Assembly: GCA_001414485.1 (NCBI GenBank) | Contig: LLEY01000008.1 | Location: 372,001 to 436,000 of the forward strand | Origin: Calycina herbarum | Lineage: Eukaryota; Ascomycota; Leotiomycetes; Helotiales; Pezizellaceae | Reading direction: 5' to 3' | DNA length: 64,000 nt | Shown here: piece by piece, positions 37,098 to 47,930 of the stretch | How the letters are laid out: the number at the start of each line of letters is the position of its first letter | How positions within the stretch are numbered: the first letter of the stretch is position 1 | Made by a program: the position numbers and the translations under genes | Notes under the pieces: model-generated | Database searches by the model: none | Told to the model about the DNA's origin: nothing | What the model saw: only the letters and a program-made list of their open reading frames with translations

Positions 37098-37561
37098 TAT
37101 TACGAAAATCACGTGCTAGTACGTGAATAAGTAAAGTCTAGGCAACGCTCTAATAGAATAAGTACTATTATAACCTTAATAAGTAGAAAAGATTAGATAT
37201 AGAAGGATATATAATCTTAAGAATCTCCTTATAGTTATATCACGTAACTCGGTTAGGAGCGGTTAGGTAATAGAGTCTAGTTTTAAAGAGCTCTGAAAAT
37301 AGAGTTAGACTCTATCTTTAGAACTCCTACTAAGCAGGACTCTAATATAAACGAAGGTTCTATATAAGACTAGCACGTCTGCTATTAGATAGGAGCTTCG
37401 TGCTTAACTTTAGTTATTAATCTTATTATCTTATTTAACATCTTTGATATAAGTAACGAGTTCACTTCTAAGTAAACAACCCGGTGTATCTATACTTCTT
37501 ACTTATATACTAACCTTCGAGACTTAGTTATCTTTGTTTAGTTCGTTTAAGTTTCGTTATA
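37098..37561 (+). repeat. 3' LTR of Gypsy C
   Basis: 464 bp, TATTACGAAAATCACGTG...TTTCGTTATA; direct repeat of 30735-31169 with an additional 29 bp at about 37273-37302. Confidence 0.92.
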
Positions 37562-37862
37562 AGACGACAGTTTACTAATACTCTCTTTCTAATCACTGAT
37601 ATTAGCAAGTACGATATTATTATCGACTATTAATAGCTTATAAACGTAAATATAAAGTTAGTAGTTTATAGCTATAAGATTAAGTAGCTAAAATCCCTTC
37701 TCCTAGTTCGTTAATTTAATTACTTAGTACTAATTACTAGAGAATCGATAACTATCTCTCTACTAGACCTCTAGGCTTAGAAGGATATAGAGAACTACGA
37801 CCTTCGCTAGAATACTATAGAGAAACCTATATTAATCTATTTAATAAAGCTAGGTAGTTAGA
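37562..37862 (+). mobile_element. Gypsy F, fragment 4 (RT side), truncated
   Basis: Continues family 3 after Gypsy C, matching the reverse complement of about 55460-55780 of Gypsy E up to TTTAATA. Homology stops near 37860, so the rest of pol and the 3' LTR of F are missing. Confidence 0.75.
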
Positions 37863-39375
37863 TAAGAACTCTATTATTAGCTTACTACTTTACTTCTTAT
37901 TCTAGATCTTAGTAAAAGCTTCCTCTTAACTAAACTTATTACTCTATTACACCGTGTAACGGTTAGAAGGGTGCTGTTTTCGAGGGGGTTGGACCGCTGC
38001 TTTAAGAGGTCTGCTAACCAGTTTTCAGATAATCCCGCACCTCTGCCTTTAATACGGCCACCGGGCACCGTGCACCTTTTAGTCGCTGCGCACCTCTCCT
38101 GGTGGACCTCTTCGTCTTCTCATGGCCATCACAGTCATCACCCCCGCTTGTTATCCCCCCTCCTCGTTTCTAGAGGGGCACTACAGAGCCAGAAGAAGCT
38201 CTCTCCTAAACAGCCGTCGCCATGTTAACCAAATTCATTCTCGAGATGCCTATAAGAACGTGCTATGGTGGGGATCAAAGAATAGATTGTTCGCAAGGAG
38301 AGAAGAGAGAGAAGCTCTTCACACTCCTTGGATATTTATCTGTCTACGGAAGGATACACCCGCAACTTCGCCAAACGAGCCCCTATTCACTGAATCAAAA
38401 ACTGTCACATAGACGTACATTCTCACACTTGGCCTATAAATTATAGCAAATGAATGCCATTACACTCTTGATCTGCTTCGCAACAACCCTATCCTCTGCA
38501 GGATATGCTGAATGCAACATTATTAGTACATGTATAGTGTCTTAAATAGTCTTGTAATTGTTATGTTAATGGGGGGAAATGGCATGTATAGAGGGGTGGT
38601 GCAGTTCTTGAAATAGAAACTTAAACCCTATTAGGCATAGCTCAGTCAAAATTACATTAAGCCGGCTTTCAAGAAGACTTCACGAAGACTTCACGAAGGC
38701 ATGACTTAAAGACTGATTTGCTACATTCATGAATCGAAGAGGAGAGTACTCTTCGACTCCAAGTCAAGTTGAAAAATGCTCTTCGCCTTCAAAAACTTCA
38801 AATATCAGCCGTAGGGGCGATGCAACAAAGCCGCAGAAGCAAATATAAGCCAGTAGAATGGTGCCACGAACCATTACTGTGTAACCGAATCTGCCTTGCC
38901 AGTCCTGTTGTCAGATTTGCCGGGTTCATAGCTTTTTCATTTGTGTTCATGAAATATATATAATTCTATATGAATCTGTATATTACACTCTTTCTGTTGA
39001 ATATTATGGAGAGCTGTGAGCTAAAATACTTGGATCAAAGATGAAATTAAATCCAATGCACCTATTCTCAACATAGCGTAAGCCCTCCCAATTGTGAAAT
39101 CGATCGTGCCTATAAGGCTGTGTTACTCAACAGTACCGTAGTAACTTATTCTGCAGCCTGCTGCAGGCAGCCAAATACAGCAAGACGGTGATGGAACCCC
39201 GCACCTTGATCACATGTTCAATCATTTCGACCTCAGCCCAGAAGCATCAACATCTTTTTAATCATTTAACCTTGCCACTCCCGTCTTCCAACATTAATCG
39301 CGCCGTATAACCCATCTCGCAAACATACCTAGCCACTTCAAGGGGCAATTCCCACAAACCCATCGTACCAAAACC
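37863..39375. other. Edge of RIP block and 5' flank of the NLR gene
   Basis: 37863-37950 is still AT-rich. From about 37951 (ACCGTGTAACGG) the sequence is normal, GC-richer DNA. Frames at 37971-38446 overlap each other in three phases without domains. 38260-38407 is one copy of a diverged direct repeat (see separate entry). A small 11-bp tandem (GACTTCACGAA twice) lies near 38678-38699. 39200-39375 is the immediate NLR promoter/5' UTR; no definite element recognised. Confidence 0.45.
38260..38407 (+). repeat. Diverged direct repeat, upstream copy
   Basis: GTGCTATGGTGGGGATCAAAGAA..AGATTGTTCGCAAGGAG (38260-38300) and CCAAACGAGCCCCTATTCACTGAATCAAAAACTG (38371-38404) recur in the same order and strand at 43070-43112 and 43634-43673. 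Origin unknown. Confidence 0.65.
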
Positions 39376-42300
39376 ATGGCAGAGTTCGTCGGTGTCATCG
39401 GCAGCGCTGTTGGAATACTTTCTTTTGGTCTCACAATCTCCCAGGGGCTCATCAAATACTACAGTACGTGGAAAGACAACGGTAACGATATTTCCAAAAT
39501 GCTCTCCTCGATGGAAAGTTTAACGAAAACCTTTGAACTACTGAAGGACATTCTCATTCGCGGGGACTTTCCTGAATCGCAAGTCAAGAATGTTTCGGAT
39601 TGGATTGAGAAGTGTGAAGAAAGTGTGGTTGAACTGGCAGTTGATTTAAAAAGGTTAACGGTGGAGCATGCTGGCGAGGATATGGAGGGTGTTAAGTCGA
39701 GCCGTCAAAAATTGAAGGAGAAGGGGAAGAAGTTTTTATGGCCATTTCGGGAGAGCACGATTTTGAAGCTATTGGAGAATATCGTTTTTATTAGAGGAAA
39801 CTTGAAGATGGCAATGCAGGGGCTGCACTTGTAAGTCCTTACAGTTGTCCTGGAGCAAATATCCAATCCGTTTTCTATACTTACCGTCTTTATAATTAGA
39901 TCTACAGTTCCCGCTCTCCAAGAAAAACTTGACAGTATCTCCAAAGGAGTAGATCATCTGGTAATGGAGCATAAAGGTATGGCGTTTCTAGGTTATGGGA
40001 ATCAAGGTTGCTAATATATTGACACTGAAGACGAAAAGAACAACAAAATGCTCAAATGGCTGTCAAACTTGGAATTCAATTTAAAGCAGGAAGAGAATCT
40101 GAGCAAACGCGAAAGTGGAACTGGTCTGTGGTTATTTGAAACCCAAGAATACCAGGACTGGATAGAAGGAAAGAACAATGTCTTGTGGGGATATGGCGGC
40201 CGTAAGCATACTGCTCCCAAAGCTTGATGATCAAAAGCAGCTTACTAAGTTCTAGCTGGGGTTGGTAAAACGATTCTTGCGTATGTGATCTTGACTTTGT
40301 ACTTAAAGTTGTTGTACTTGCTAACTCTATTAGATCGGCTGTCATTTATGATATCCAAACCAGAATCAGAGGCAAAAACTCTGCAGTTGTATTTGCTTAT
40401 TTTGATCACGCACAAAAAGCTTCTCAAACTGTTGGTGAGATTCTAGGAAGTTTTTCCCAACAATTGATCCGAAAGCATCACGAACTCCCAAGAAAGTTAC
40501 CTGACCTCTACAATGAACACATCATGCTACAGACTCGTCCTCATATTTCGGACTTTCGAAGCTTATTAAAAGCGGCTACTATACCTTTGGAAAAAGTTTA
40601 CATCGTTATTGATGCATTAGATGAGTGTGTGATAAGCAACAAACTTGTCACAGAACTGAAAAACTTAAGTCATAACGTATATATCTTCTACACCTCCCGC
40701 TATGTAAACTACGAGTGCAGTGAGCTTAAAAAACAATTCAATCAGGCACTCCAAATTCGAATCAAGGGAATCGATGCAGACGTGAGGAAATATCTCAAGA
40801 CGCAAATCCAGACTGAGGATAACTTGATCCGTCTTTGTGGCCAACACCCCGATCTCTCTGAGAATATTGTTGATAAAATTGTGAAAAAAACAGATGGGAT
40901 GTGAGTTCAAGATTATTATTCCATGACATATTCTCATAATAATGTTGACACAGGTTTCTCCTCGCTAGTTTTCATATCAAATCCCTTGCCGAGCAACTCA
41001 ATGTAAAAAAGCTACTCAAAGCCTTGACAACACTACCTGAACGTCTAAACGAGACATATGATATTACGATGGACAGGATTTGCAAGGGGCAAGGCCAAGC
41101 GAGGAGAACACTCGCCATGCAAATATTACTCTGGGTAGTCTATGCAACCAAGCCTCTGACCGTAAAAGAGCTCCAGCATGCACTTGCCGCAATGGAATTA
41201 GAGCAAGAGGACAACATGATTGACGACAATGATTTGTATTCGAAATATCTTATGGTCGCAGTATGTGCTGGGTTGGTGTTTATCGACGAGAAAGATGCTA
41301 TTCGCCTTGTTCACTACAGTGCACAAGAATATCTTCTGCAAAATCAGGAAGTACTATTCCCACTCGCTGAAAGGAAAATACGGAAGACATGCATGAAATA
41401 TCTTTTAATGGAGTCATTTTTTGAATTCGAACCAGGGAATGAAGCAGGCGATTTCCGAGAAGAGGAAGAGCAATACAAAGCTTTATCGGTAGCCTTTCCT
41501 TTATTACACTACTCTTGTCAGTTATGGTGGGAAATACTTTCTTCGAGGGGGAAAATGAAATCCTTCGCTGGAGAGGTACTTTATTTCGTGGACGATAAAC
41601 GGTCGCGGGGGTTGACGCTTGTGGTAAGCGATTCATTGTTTTTTCCGCCTGGAGACACGCTTTTGGAAGAGTTTACACAAAGTAGGCGGAGGGAACGTCT
41701 TCTACTTCTGGCAGACTGTTTTTCTATCAACCCACTTGGAAACTTAACGGCGTTACTCAAATCTGCCATCTTCAACCTCCCAAAGCTTACTAGCCTGCTG
41801 TTAAAAAACGGTTACAACGTTGATGAACATGGTGTTAGAGGAACGACTGCTTTGCATATTGCTGCTTTCACTGGTTGTACAGATGTGTTAGAGAAGCTAT
41901 TGAAGAAGAATGCTCGAGTCAACGCACTATGCGATAATAACTGGGGAGATAGGTGGTCGCCTCTCCACCTCGCTTCAGCTCAGGGGCACTTCCACATAGC
42001 AAATAAATTGCTAAGAGTGGGAGCCTATGTCAATGCAGAAGACTCGGAGTTGAGAACACCGCTTATCGTCACAGCGCGATGGACTTACTACTCCGAATTC
42101 CTTGCCGAAAACAAAAGTCAACTGGCCGCTGCTATAGCACTAAAAGGTGCAAAAGCAAATTTGGGTGCAGTGGATTCCAAAGGCCAAAATGCACTTTTCT
42201 GGCCTACTTCAAATGCTCTACGGGGCTTTCTACTCGGCGAAGGAGTGGAGCAATGGGAAAATGTAACTCAGATCATTGGATATCCCATATTTATAGACCA

Positions 42301-42676
42301 GTACATTGAGCATATCTTGCTTATCGTACAGGAAGGCAGAATATTACCACAAGATAAAGAAGGTATGGCCTGGCTTCAAACCTTGATTGAAGCTGCTGAG
42401 TACCCAACGATACCTCGTGTGCCAAAATATTCAAACCAATCTACTCGGAAGGATATTTTTCTATCTGTAAGTCTTCGTTCTTATATATGAAATTCGCTTG
42501 CTAAATTCTCAATTTTACAGATTCCTGAGGCATACCTGCCTGGATTTCCCCAGAATCTTAGAGAAACTTTGGAAGCTGAATTCTCTTTAGCAAGGTACCT
42601 TGGAAAAGACCCTTCACCACGTAGAATCATTGTACGCCAAAATGGAACTGCGATGTTGCTTCGAGAACACAATTAG
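39376..42676 (+). CDS. NLR-type STAND protein: HeLo-like N-domain, NACHT NTPase, ankyrin repeats
   Basis: Seven exons: join(39376..39830,39900..39976,40031..40201,40256..40280,40334..40900,40954..42466,42521..42676), 987 residues. All introns are GT..AG, 53-54 nt except the first (69 nt), with CTAAT/CTAAC-like branch sites, and the phases add up to one frame. Residues 1-150 match the fungal N-terminal domain of STAND proteins: a Gly-rich hydrophobic first helix (FVGVIGSAVGILSFGLTISQ) then YYSTWKD and a helical bundle. NACHT: Walker A GGPGVGKT (233-240), Walker B IVIDALDE (333-340), then DGMFLLASFHIKSL, LPERLNETYD, a winged-helix-like part (ILLWVVYATKPLTVKELQHA, about 474 on) and LVHYSAQEYL. 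Ankyrin repeats lie at about 726-758 and 765-800, plus a weaker third. Fungal NLRs of this build act in non-self recognition and regulated cell death; that role is inferred. No stops or RIP damage despite the surroundings. Confidence 0.9.
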
Positions 42677-42747
42677 TTATTAGGCGTTTAAAATAAATTG
42701 ATCTTCCAAGTTTATTAAAAATACAATTCAGATAAGTCCGTGTTGTT

Positions 42748-42840
42748 GCTTGCGGACCTAGCGCTAGCTTGATGGCCCAGCACGAGCTAGATGACCCAAC
42801 ACTAACTTGTGGACCAAGACTGGCTTGATGACCTGAGGTA
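42748..42840 (+). repeat. 19-bp degenerate minisatellite, 4-5 units
   Basis: Units GCTTGCGGACCTAGCGCTA (42748), GCTTGATGGCCCAGCACGA (42767), GCTAGATGACCCAACACTA (42786), ACTTGTGGACCAAGACTG (42805) and a partial GCTTGATGACCTGAGG (42823). It lies about 70 bp after the NLR stop codon. Confidence 0.75.
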
Positions 42841-43069
42841 CGGCTGGGATATGAAGCTGAATTTCTTGGATTTTTTGACTCGAAGTCTGGCCCGCAAAAA
42901 CTTGACGACTATGGCCTCTGATTCGTCAAATTCATGGAGAGGAGGTGTCTTCAAGAAATTCACGAATTTTACTGGAGAATCATTAATTTAATCTATTTTT
43001 ATAATTCCATTTTAAATCTTTTATAAATTAAAAACTATTCCGTGTAGTTATAGCCTGATCAAGAGATCA

Positions 43070-43673
43070 GTGTTATGGTTGGGGTCAAGAACTAGATTGT
43101 TCGCAAGGAGGGGTAAGCTCTCTGCGATCGACAAGTTTAAGTACTCGTAAGATTACTAAGGGCCTGTTTGGCACGCATATAATTTACTTTAGATATATGA
43201 GATTCGTGCACGAGTACAGGGTCAAATGGTGCTCGCATATATCTAGGTTTTTCTCTCACATATATTCTATGTCTGTTTGGCTCAAAGGAAGTTTCGTGCA
43301 CATTTCAGTGCACATTTCACCAGTTCTGGTGATTATAGTAGGCTCAGTAGTAGTTGTAGGTGAGCAAGTAGGAGAATATGTGCATGCACATAAAAGTTGA
43401 AGGTCAAGAGGTCAAAAGAGTATATTATTTAATTTTGGTGGTGCACATCTTGATGCACATATTTAAAGGAAGTGCGAGCAAAAGTGCGTACTATAATATA
43501 TGCTAGCCAAACGTTGGCGCACATCATGATGTGCATGCATATATTATATATTACCTCATTATTTTTGGTGGTGCACATATTAAAAAAGGACTAATATATG
43601 CGAGCCAAACAGGCCCTAATTACAGATCCAATTCACCACGCATGCCACTATTCACAAATCAAAAACGTGACAA
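43070..43673 (+). repeat. Diverged direct repeat, downstream copy, split by a MITE
   Basis: Left half (43070-43112) and right half (43634-43673) match 38260-38300 and 38371-38404 in order. The MITE at 43160-43616 separates them. The two copies bracket the NLR gene, about 4.8 kb apart. Confidence 0.6.
43160..43616. mobile_element. 457-bp MITE with PIF/Harbinger-like ends, TSD taa
   Basis: Inverted ends GGGCCTGTTTGGCACGCATAT and, at the right, the inverse of GGGCCTGTTTGGCTCGCATAT: one mismatch in 21 bp. Flanked by taa at 43157-43159 and 43617-43619. The 3-bp TAA target and GGGCCTGTTTGG terminus are what PIF/Harbinger (Tourist-like) elements show. The interior is rich in GTGCAC, TGTGCA and TGCACA words near both ends and has no coding capacity. 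CpA and TpG are plentiful, so it has not been RIPed. Confidence 0.8.
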
Positions 43674-44513
43674 CACGCACCTTGTATTTGACCGGTATCA
43701 ATTCTGTAACAATCTGAGTGAATTTTCTAGAATTAATATCTCACGTCTCGGGGTTTGGTTATATTATCTTTTGGAAGATTATTTTGTTGATTGAAACGTG
43801 GTGTAGTTTGGCGAACGGGGAAAGATGTACTAGATGCGCTAGAACAATTTAAAGACGTGCGTGCACCTGGCAAACGAGGATGCTGGCTATTCGCCGAGGG
43901 CGGTTGGTAAAAGACAATGTCGTCCATGGTAGGCAGAGGGTTGAACTTTCGAATTCGCTCTAGAGTAGGATTCTAGGGATTCTAAGACAGAAACACGAGG
44001 TTTATATAGGCATTACACCTGTGTTATTGCGGATTTCTAACATGCCGAGATATATAGCTATCTCTAAGTGAAAGTAGCTCCACATTCCTATCTGTATACC
44101 TATTATAGAGATTTGCCCTGTTATAATCCCTCTTTATAAATTTTCCTCTAATTAACTACTCTCGCCTGAAGTCTGCTTCCCACTTTGTGACGCGGTATTT
44201 GAATAAGGCAAGTCATTGCCAGCGGTCGAGATTCAACGCTGAAACGGGTGGGGGAAAATGGCTAGGAAGGTGAGGGGCGAAGCTAGATCTAGCCGTTCTT
44301 ATGCGCCATTCTGCTTAAGATTACGCCGAGATAACGAGCGGTAATCCCGTTTCTACTACTCCGCGCATAAGATCCTTCATATCTAAGGCGGATTCAGCCT
44401 ACTAGAGGCGTAAGCACTATCCTCTCACTCTGCTGCAGGCCACTTCTACTGCGCAATTCTCGGCGAAGCAAGGCAGAAGCCAATTTTGTCGCCAAGCAGC
44501 ATTTCTTCTCAGT

Positions 44514-44553
44514 GAATACAGTAGTATTATCGTGATATAATACTACAGTATTC
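44514..44553. repeat. 17-bp inverted repeat, 6-nt loop
   Basis: GAATACAGTAGTATTAT (44514-44530), loop CGTGAT, ATAATACTACAGTATTC (44537-44553): one mismatch. It could be the core of a small degraded palindromic element. Confidence 0.75.
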
Positions 44554-45261
44554 TCAAAAAAAATATCACGACCTAATTGGAATAGGTGATATATATTATA
44601 AACATATTATCGCCGTATATATCATACCACTTAGTTTAATACCAACAATACCAACAATATACCATTTAATGACTCGTAAGCGTAAAACGTCAAAATGAGG
44701 CTATTCATACTTTCTATATAGACTCTCTTGTCACCTCAAATATGCTTAACAACAACACTAGATATTAATAAGGTAATTAATGGGATTTACTTATTATATG
44801 CTAAATGGGATGCCTTATGATTATTAGGCGATTTATAGTAATCTGGTGGTGCAGTTAAATACGTAGCCAAAAGTCGACTTTTTGGTGTATTAGTAAACAA
44901 CCCACACTTTTACAGCACCCCCATTTTCTCTACATCAACCACCTGTTCTTCTTTCTAAGTAAATCATTTTATATACTATGGAATATGCTCTTTATTTTGT
45001 ATATAGTGCTTATATATAAAATTGTTGTAGTTTCTGAGAGAATGGGGATACTGCGTAGGCTGGCGTTGCGGTTCGGGCGCCAATAATATCACAACCCCAC
45101 CACCACCACAACTACACCAAAAAGGCTTCAATAATTATGAGACTTGGACACAAGATTATCTGCTATCTTATAACACCTTTTGCATCCTCAGATTATTTTT
45201 AAAGGGTGTTGTTTAATTATAGTATTTTCTGAGGTGCATATAGAGTGCATGTGGTGTGCAT

Positions 45262-45290
45262 GAAGTGCCAACACCTAGCCTTGGCACTTC
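45262..45290. repeat. 10-bp perfect inverted repeat
   Basis: GAAGTGCCAA (45262-45271), loop CACCTAGCC, TTGGCACTTC (45281-45290). No gene next to it whose end it would mark. Confidence 0.6.
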
Positions 45291-46939
45291 TCGCTGAAGG
45301 GTATATACTACGATCGCTCCGGACAATACAAAAGAACACTCTAAATTTAATAATATTAGAGACGAAGAAGAATTAGTATTCAACTGAATTTTTAGCGTTG
45401 AGCGCTTATTTTTTTAGGGTGTGGTTGTTGAGTAACTTGGGCGAATTTGGTGCAGATTCCGGAGGAACGTAAGACCGAGAGCTTGAGGCAAAAGATGACA
45501 TGTTGTAGCGTGGCAAAGTGGGGAGATATATATAATAGTTGAATGGTGAATTTATTGAAGTGATTGGAGTGCTTAAAGTGCGTGGAATTTTGAAGTGTTG
45601 GTAGTGGTAGTGGGAGTGATGATTTTAGGTGTTTTGGGGGGTCTTAGCGGCCGGCGGCAAGAGTAAATATATGATATAAGTGGAAGTAAAGGATGAAGAT
45701 GGAGGACTTTTGGAGGGAAAAGAGAACCTTTAATACGTCTTTTTGCAGTTAGAACACGCTTAATTCACATGTAAAAGGTCTTGTAAAAGTCCTGGCTTTG
45801 TTTCGACGATTTTGGTGCAACATCTCAGACGCGAAATGAAGCCTAACTAATTATCGGAAGTCCGCCCACTTTGGTAGGCGATTATAAATGAACTACGCTA
45901 TTGATTAAGGTTATTGTTTTTCATTGGAAAGCCCTAATTTAGGGCTTCAAAATGAGCCTATATACGTATTTTTCCGATGGGTAGACAATGTGTAGGATTT
46001 TATTGAAATAAATTAAGATCCTTTTTATATTTAGACATAAATATTTGACTAGAGTAGTGACTAGGGAATATTTTTAATTTATAAAATGCCTAGTACTTAT
46101 ATGCGATTAAAGAGCTAAGCTCAGTGGTTCCGGTTTACTAGTTACTTTTATAATAGCTATTTATTTAAGGTCGTCGTCGTCGAATTTACCCTTGGTGTTA
46201 TTGGTTTTCAACCTCTCGCACGGCCACTTTCAGCACTTTTGGCTGCGTATGATGTTTTGAGATCATTTTAAGAGCTTTTTAAATAATTCTTTTTTTAAAA
46301 TACTCTATTTAACTAGGGCTAGAACCCTAGCTTTTTAGGTGTATATTCATCTCATGGGTTCTCTTATATGATTTCAAAATATAAGGCGGGAAATTAAGTA
46401 GCTCTAACATCCGGGGTAAAACTCTAATTTTAAGCCTCTATACAACACCACGATATTACCATGGTACTGTATAAAATACTATCAATATTAATAGTACGTA
46501 TATTTATATCGTATCAGAATATGCAGTATAAATAGAAGGTAAAAAAGTGGGTTTACAACGGTATACTTTCGTAGTATGATATCTCAAATACTACTGCATT
46601 CGCTGTTTCTTCTATTGGCCAGGTAATTCCAATGACAGGTTCCGCTGTCGCAAGCACCGAGAACACCCTACTGTGAGGATCGTAAGAGTACAACAGCGAG
46701 GAGCTGAGCAGGGTCACATGTTCGTATCTTAGCTAATACAACGCGACCTAGAGGAATGATCGCCCGCGTGATAATCAAGAGAATCGAATCTATAGGGGTA
46801 GATCGAGGATCCGGGTTAACAGCCTCCCGGTGGACACGGAACGTGGCACCATTTCTTATGCTTGGTCTTGGCAATCAACAACACCAAAAACACCCCCTTT
46901 TCATTTATTTATATATAATTCTATATACATTTTAATGCC

Positions 46940-47930
46940 CTGTCATTTGACCATCTGCATCTATATAGTCTTACAGCCTTTTTAGCATTTCATCTATCTA
47001 CTTATTAATAGTTTCTTACTTTAAATTAGCCTATTCTTCTAAAGTAAGTTCTCGAAGGCTTTTAAGAGTATTATAAGTAAACTTCTTTATATATTGCTTA
47101 GGAACTTGCTAGCAGTTCTCTATAGGAGTAAGATTAGAAGCTCCTATAATGTTCTTATATGTTTTAAGACTGTTTACCTTCTTCTAGCCTAGTATATTAT
47201 TCTATACTCTTCTTTTATAGCTATGTCTAGAATCTCTATCCTTCTTAAGAACAAAGTTATCTCCTCTCTTATAAGATAAGACAGTAGGATTAAGAATCTG
47301 CTCTATATAGCACTTATAAGACATCTTTCTATTCGAGTTCCTAGTATCGTAGAAGACTAGTTCGCTCTTAAAGTCGTAACTAATAGCTGCTTATATATAG
47401 AGTTTATAAGATAAGTTAACTTCTCTCTCGTTCTTCTCTATCGTCCCCTTCTTCTTCTTTATCTTCTTCTCCTACCTTTGAATATAGTCTAGGTAGTTTC
47501 TTTCCCTAGGTTTACGTAGAACGTAGAGACGGCTTTAAGGTCTAAAAGAGAAGTAGACTTCGTTAGAGAACCGGACCCTATACTAGTCTTCTACGTATAG
47601 ATACTTCTTTAATATATCCTTTACCTACTTCTTTCTTCTCTTCGTAAGACCTACGTTAATATAGCCTTTCCTATACGTTATATAATATCTCTATCTAAAC
47701 TGTCTAAGTCTTCTTTATATTATCTTTTCTAAGATATAAGTCCTAGGTTTTATACCCGGTATTTACACCTTCTTCGTAAGTCTATCCCACGTTAGTATAC
47801 GCCTCTTAAAGCTATTATCCTATATAATCTTCTTAAGACAGTATATAACGTGTTTTATAAGCGAGTCGCCTATCTAAGTAGGTCGTCTACTTTCCTAGTC
47901 GCGTACTATCTACTATCTTTAAATCGTAAT
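46940..47930 (-). pseudogene. Second Tc1/mariner-type transposase relic
   Basis: Minus-strand translation through RIP stops contains GASNLTPIENC (47116-47149), the NxxPIEN motif of Tc1/mariner DDE transposases, followed by a region like QVPKQYIKKFT...TLKSLRELT. Upstream (47400-47900) is consistent with the rest of a DDE domain and an HTH. It is a different family from the Tc1 at 16788-19964. I could not find its terminal repeats. Confidence 0.6.

Larger units (their letters stand above)
30735..37561 (+). mobile_element. Complete Ty3/Gypsy chromovirus C (family 2), TSD agacg
   Basis: 6,827 bp. LTRs at 30735-31169 (435 bp) and 37098-37561 (464 bp); exact duplication agacg at 30730-30734 and 37562-37566. 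Purine tract AAGAAGGGGATAG (37085-37097) abuts the right LTR, giving plus orientation. Inserted into Gypsy F. Confidence 0.94.
43620..46930. other. Gene-poor, non-RIPed spacer
   Basis: No supported gene in 3.3 kb. The minus-strand frame at 43733-43927 has no domain. Contains two hairpins (separate entries), an ACCAACAAT tandem near 44641-44660 and Cys-less, AT-biased sequence elsewhere. 46670-46880 is GC-richer and ORF-bearing on the minus strand (68 codons) but matches nothing I recognise. RIP composition begins at about 46,930. Confidence 0.45.

Noticed and set aside
37971..38446. Three overlapping plus-strand frames of 74-96 codons
   Set aside because: They overlap in different phases, have no domains and partly lie in a diverged repeat whose second copy is not open in the same frame.
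38769..38963. 64-codon frame ending in a hydrophobic tail upstream of the NLR
   Set aside because: No family resemblance, no upstream signals and ordinary chance length.
43733..43927. 64-codon minus-strand frame
   Set aside because: No homology recognised and it extends into a diverged repeat.
46668..46880. GC-richer block with TGTGAGGATCG at the left and AATCAACA at the right; possible un-RIPed solo LTR
   Set aside because: No second copy in the window and no matching target duplication; the 68-codon minus-strand frame has no domain.
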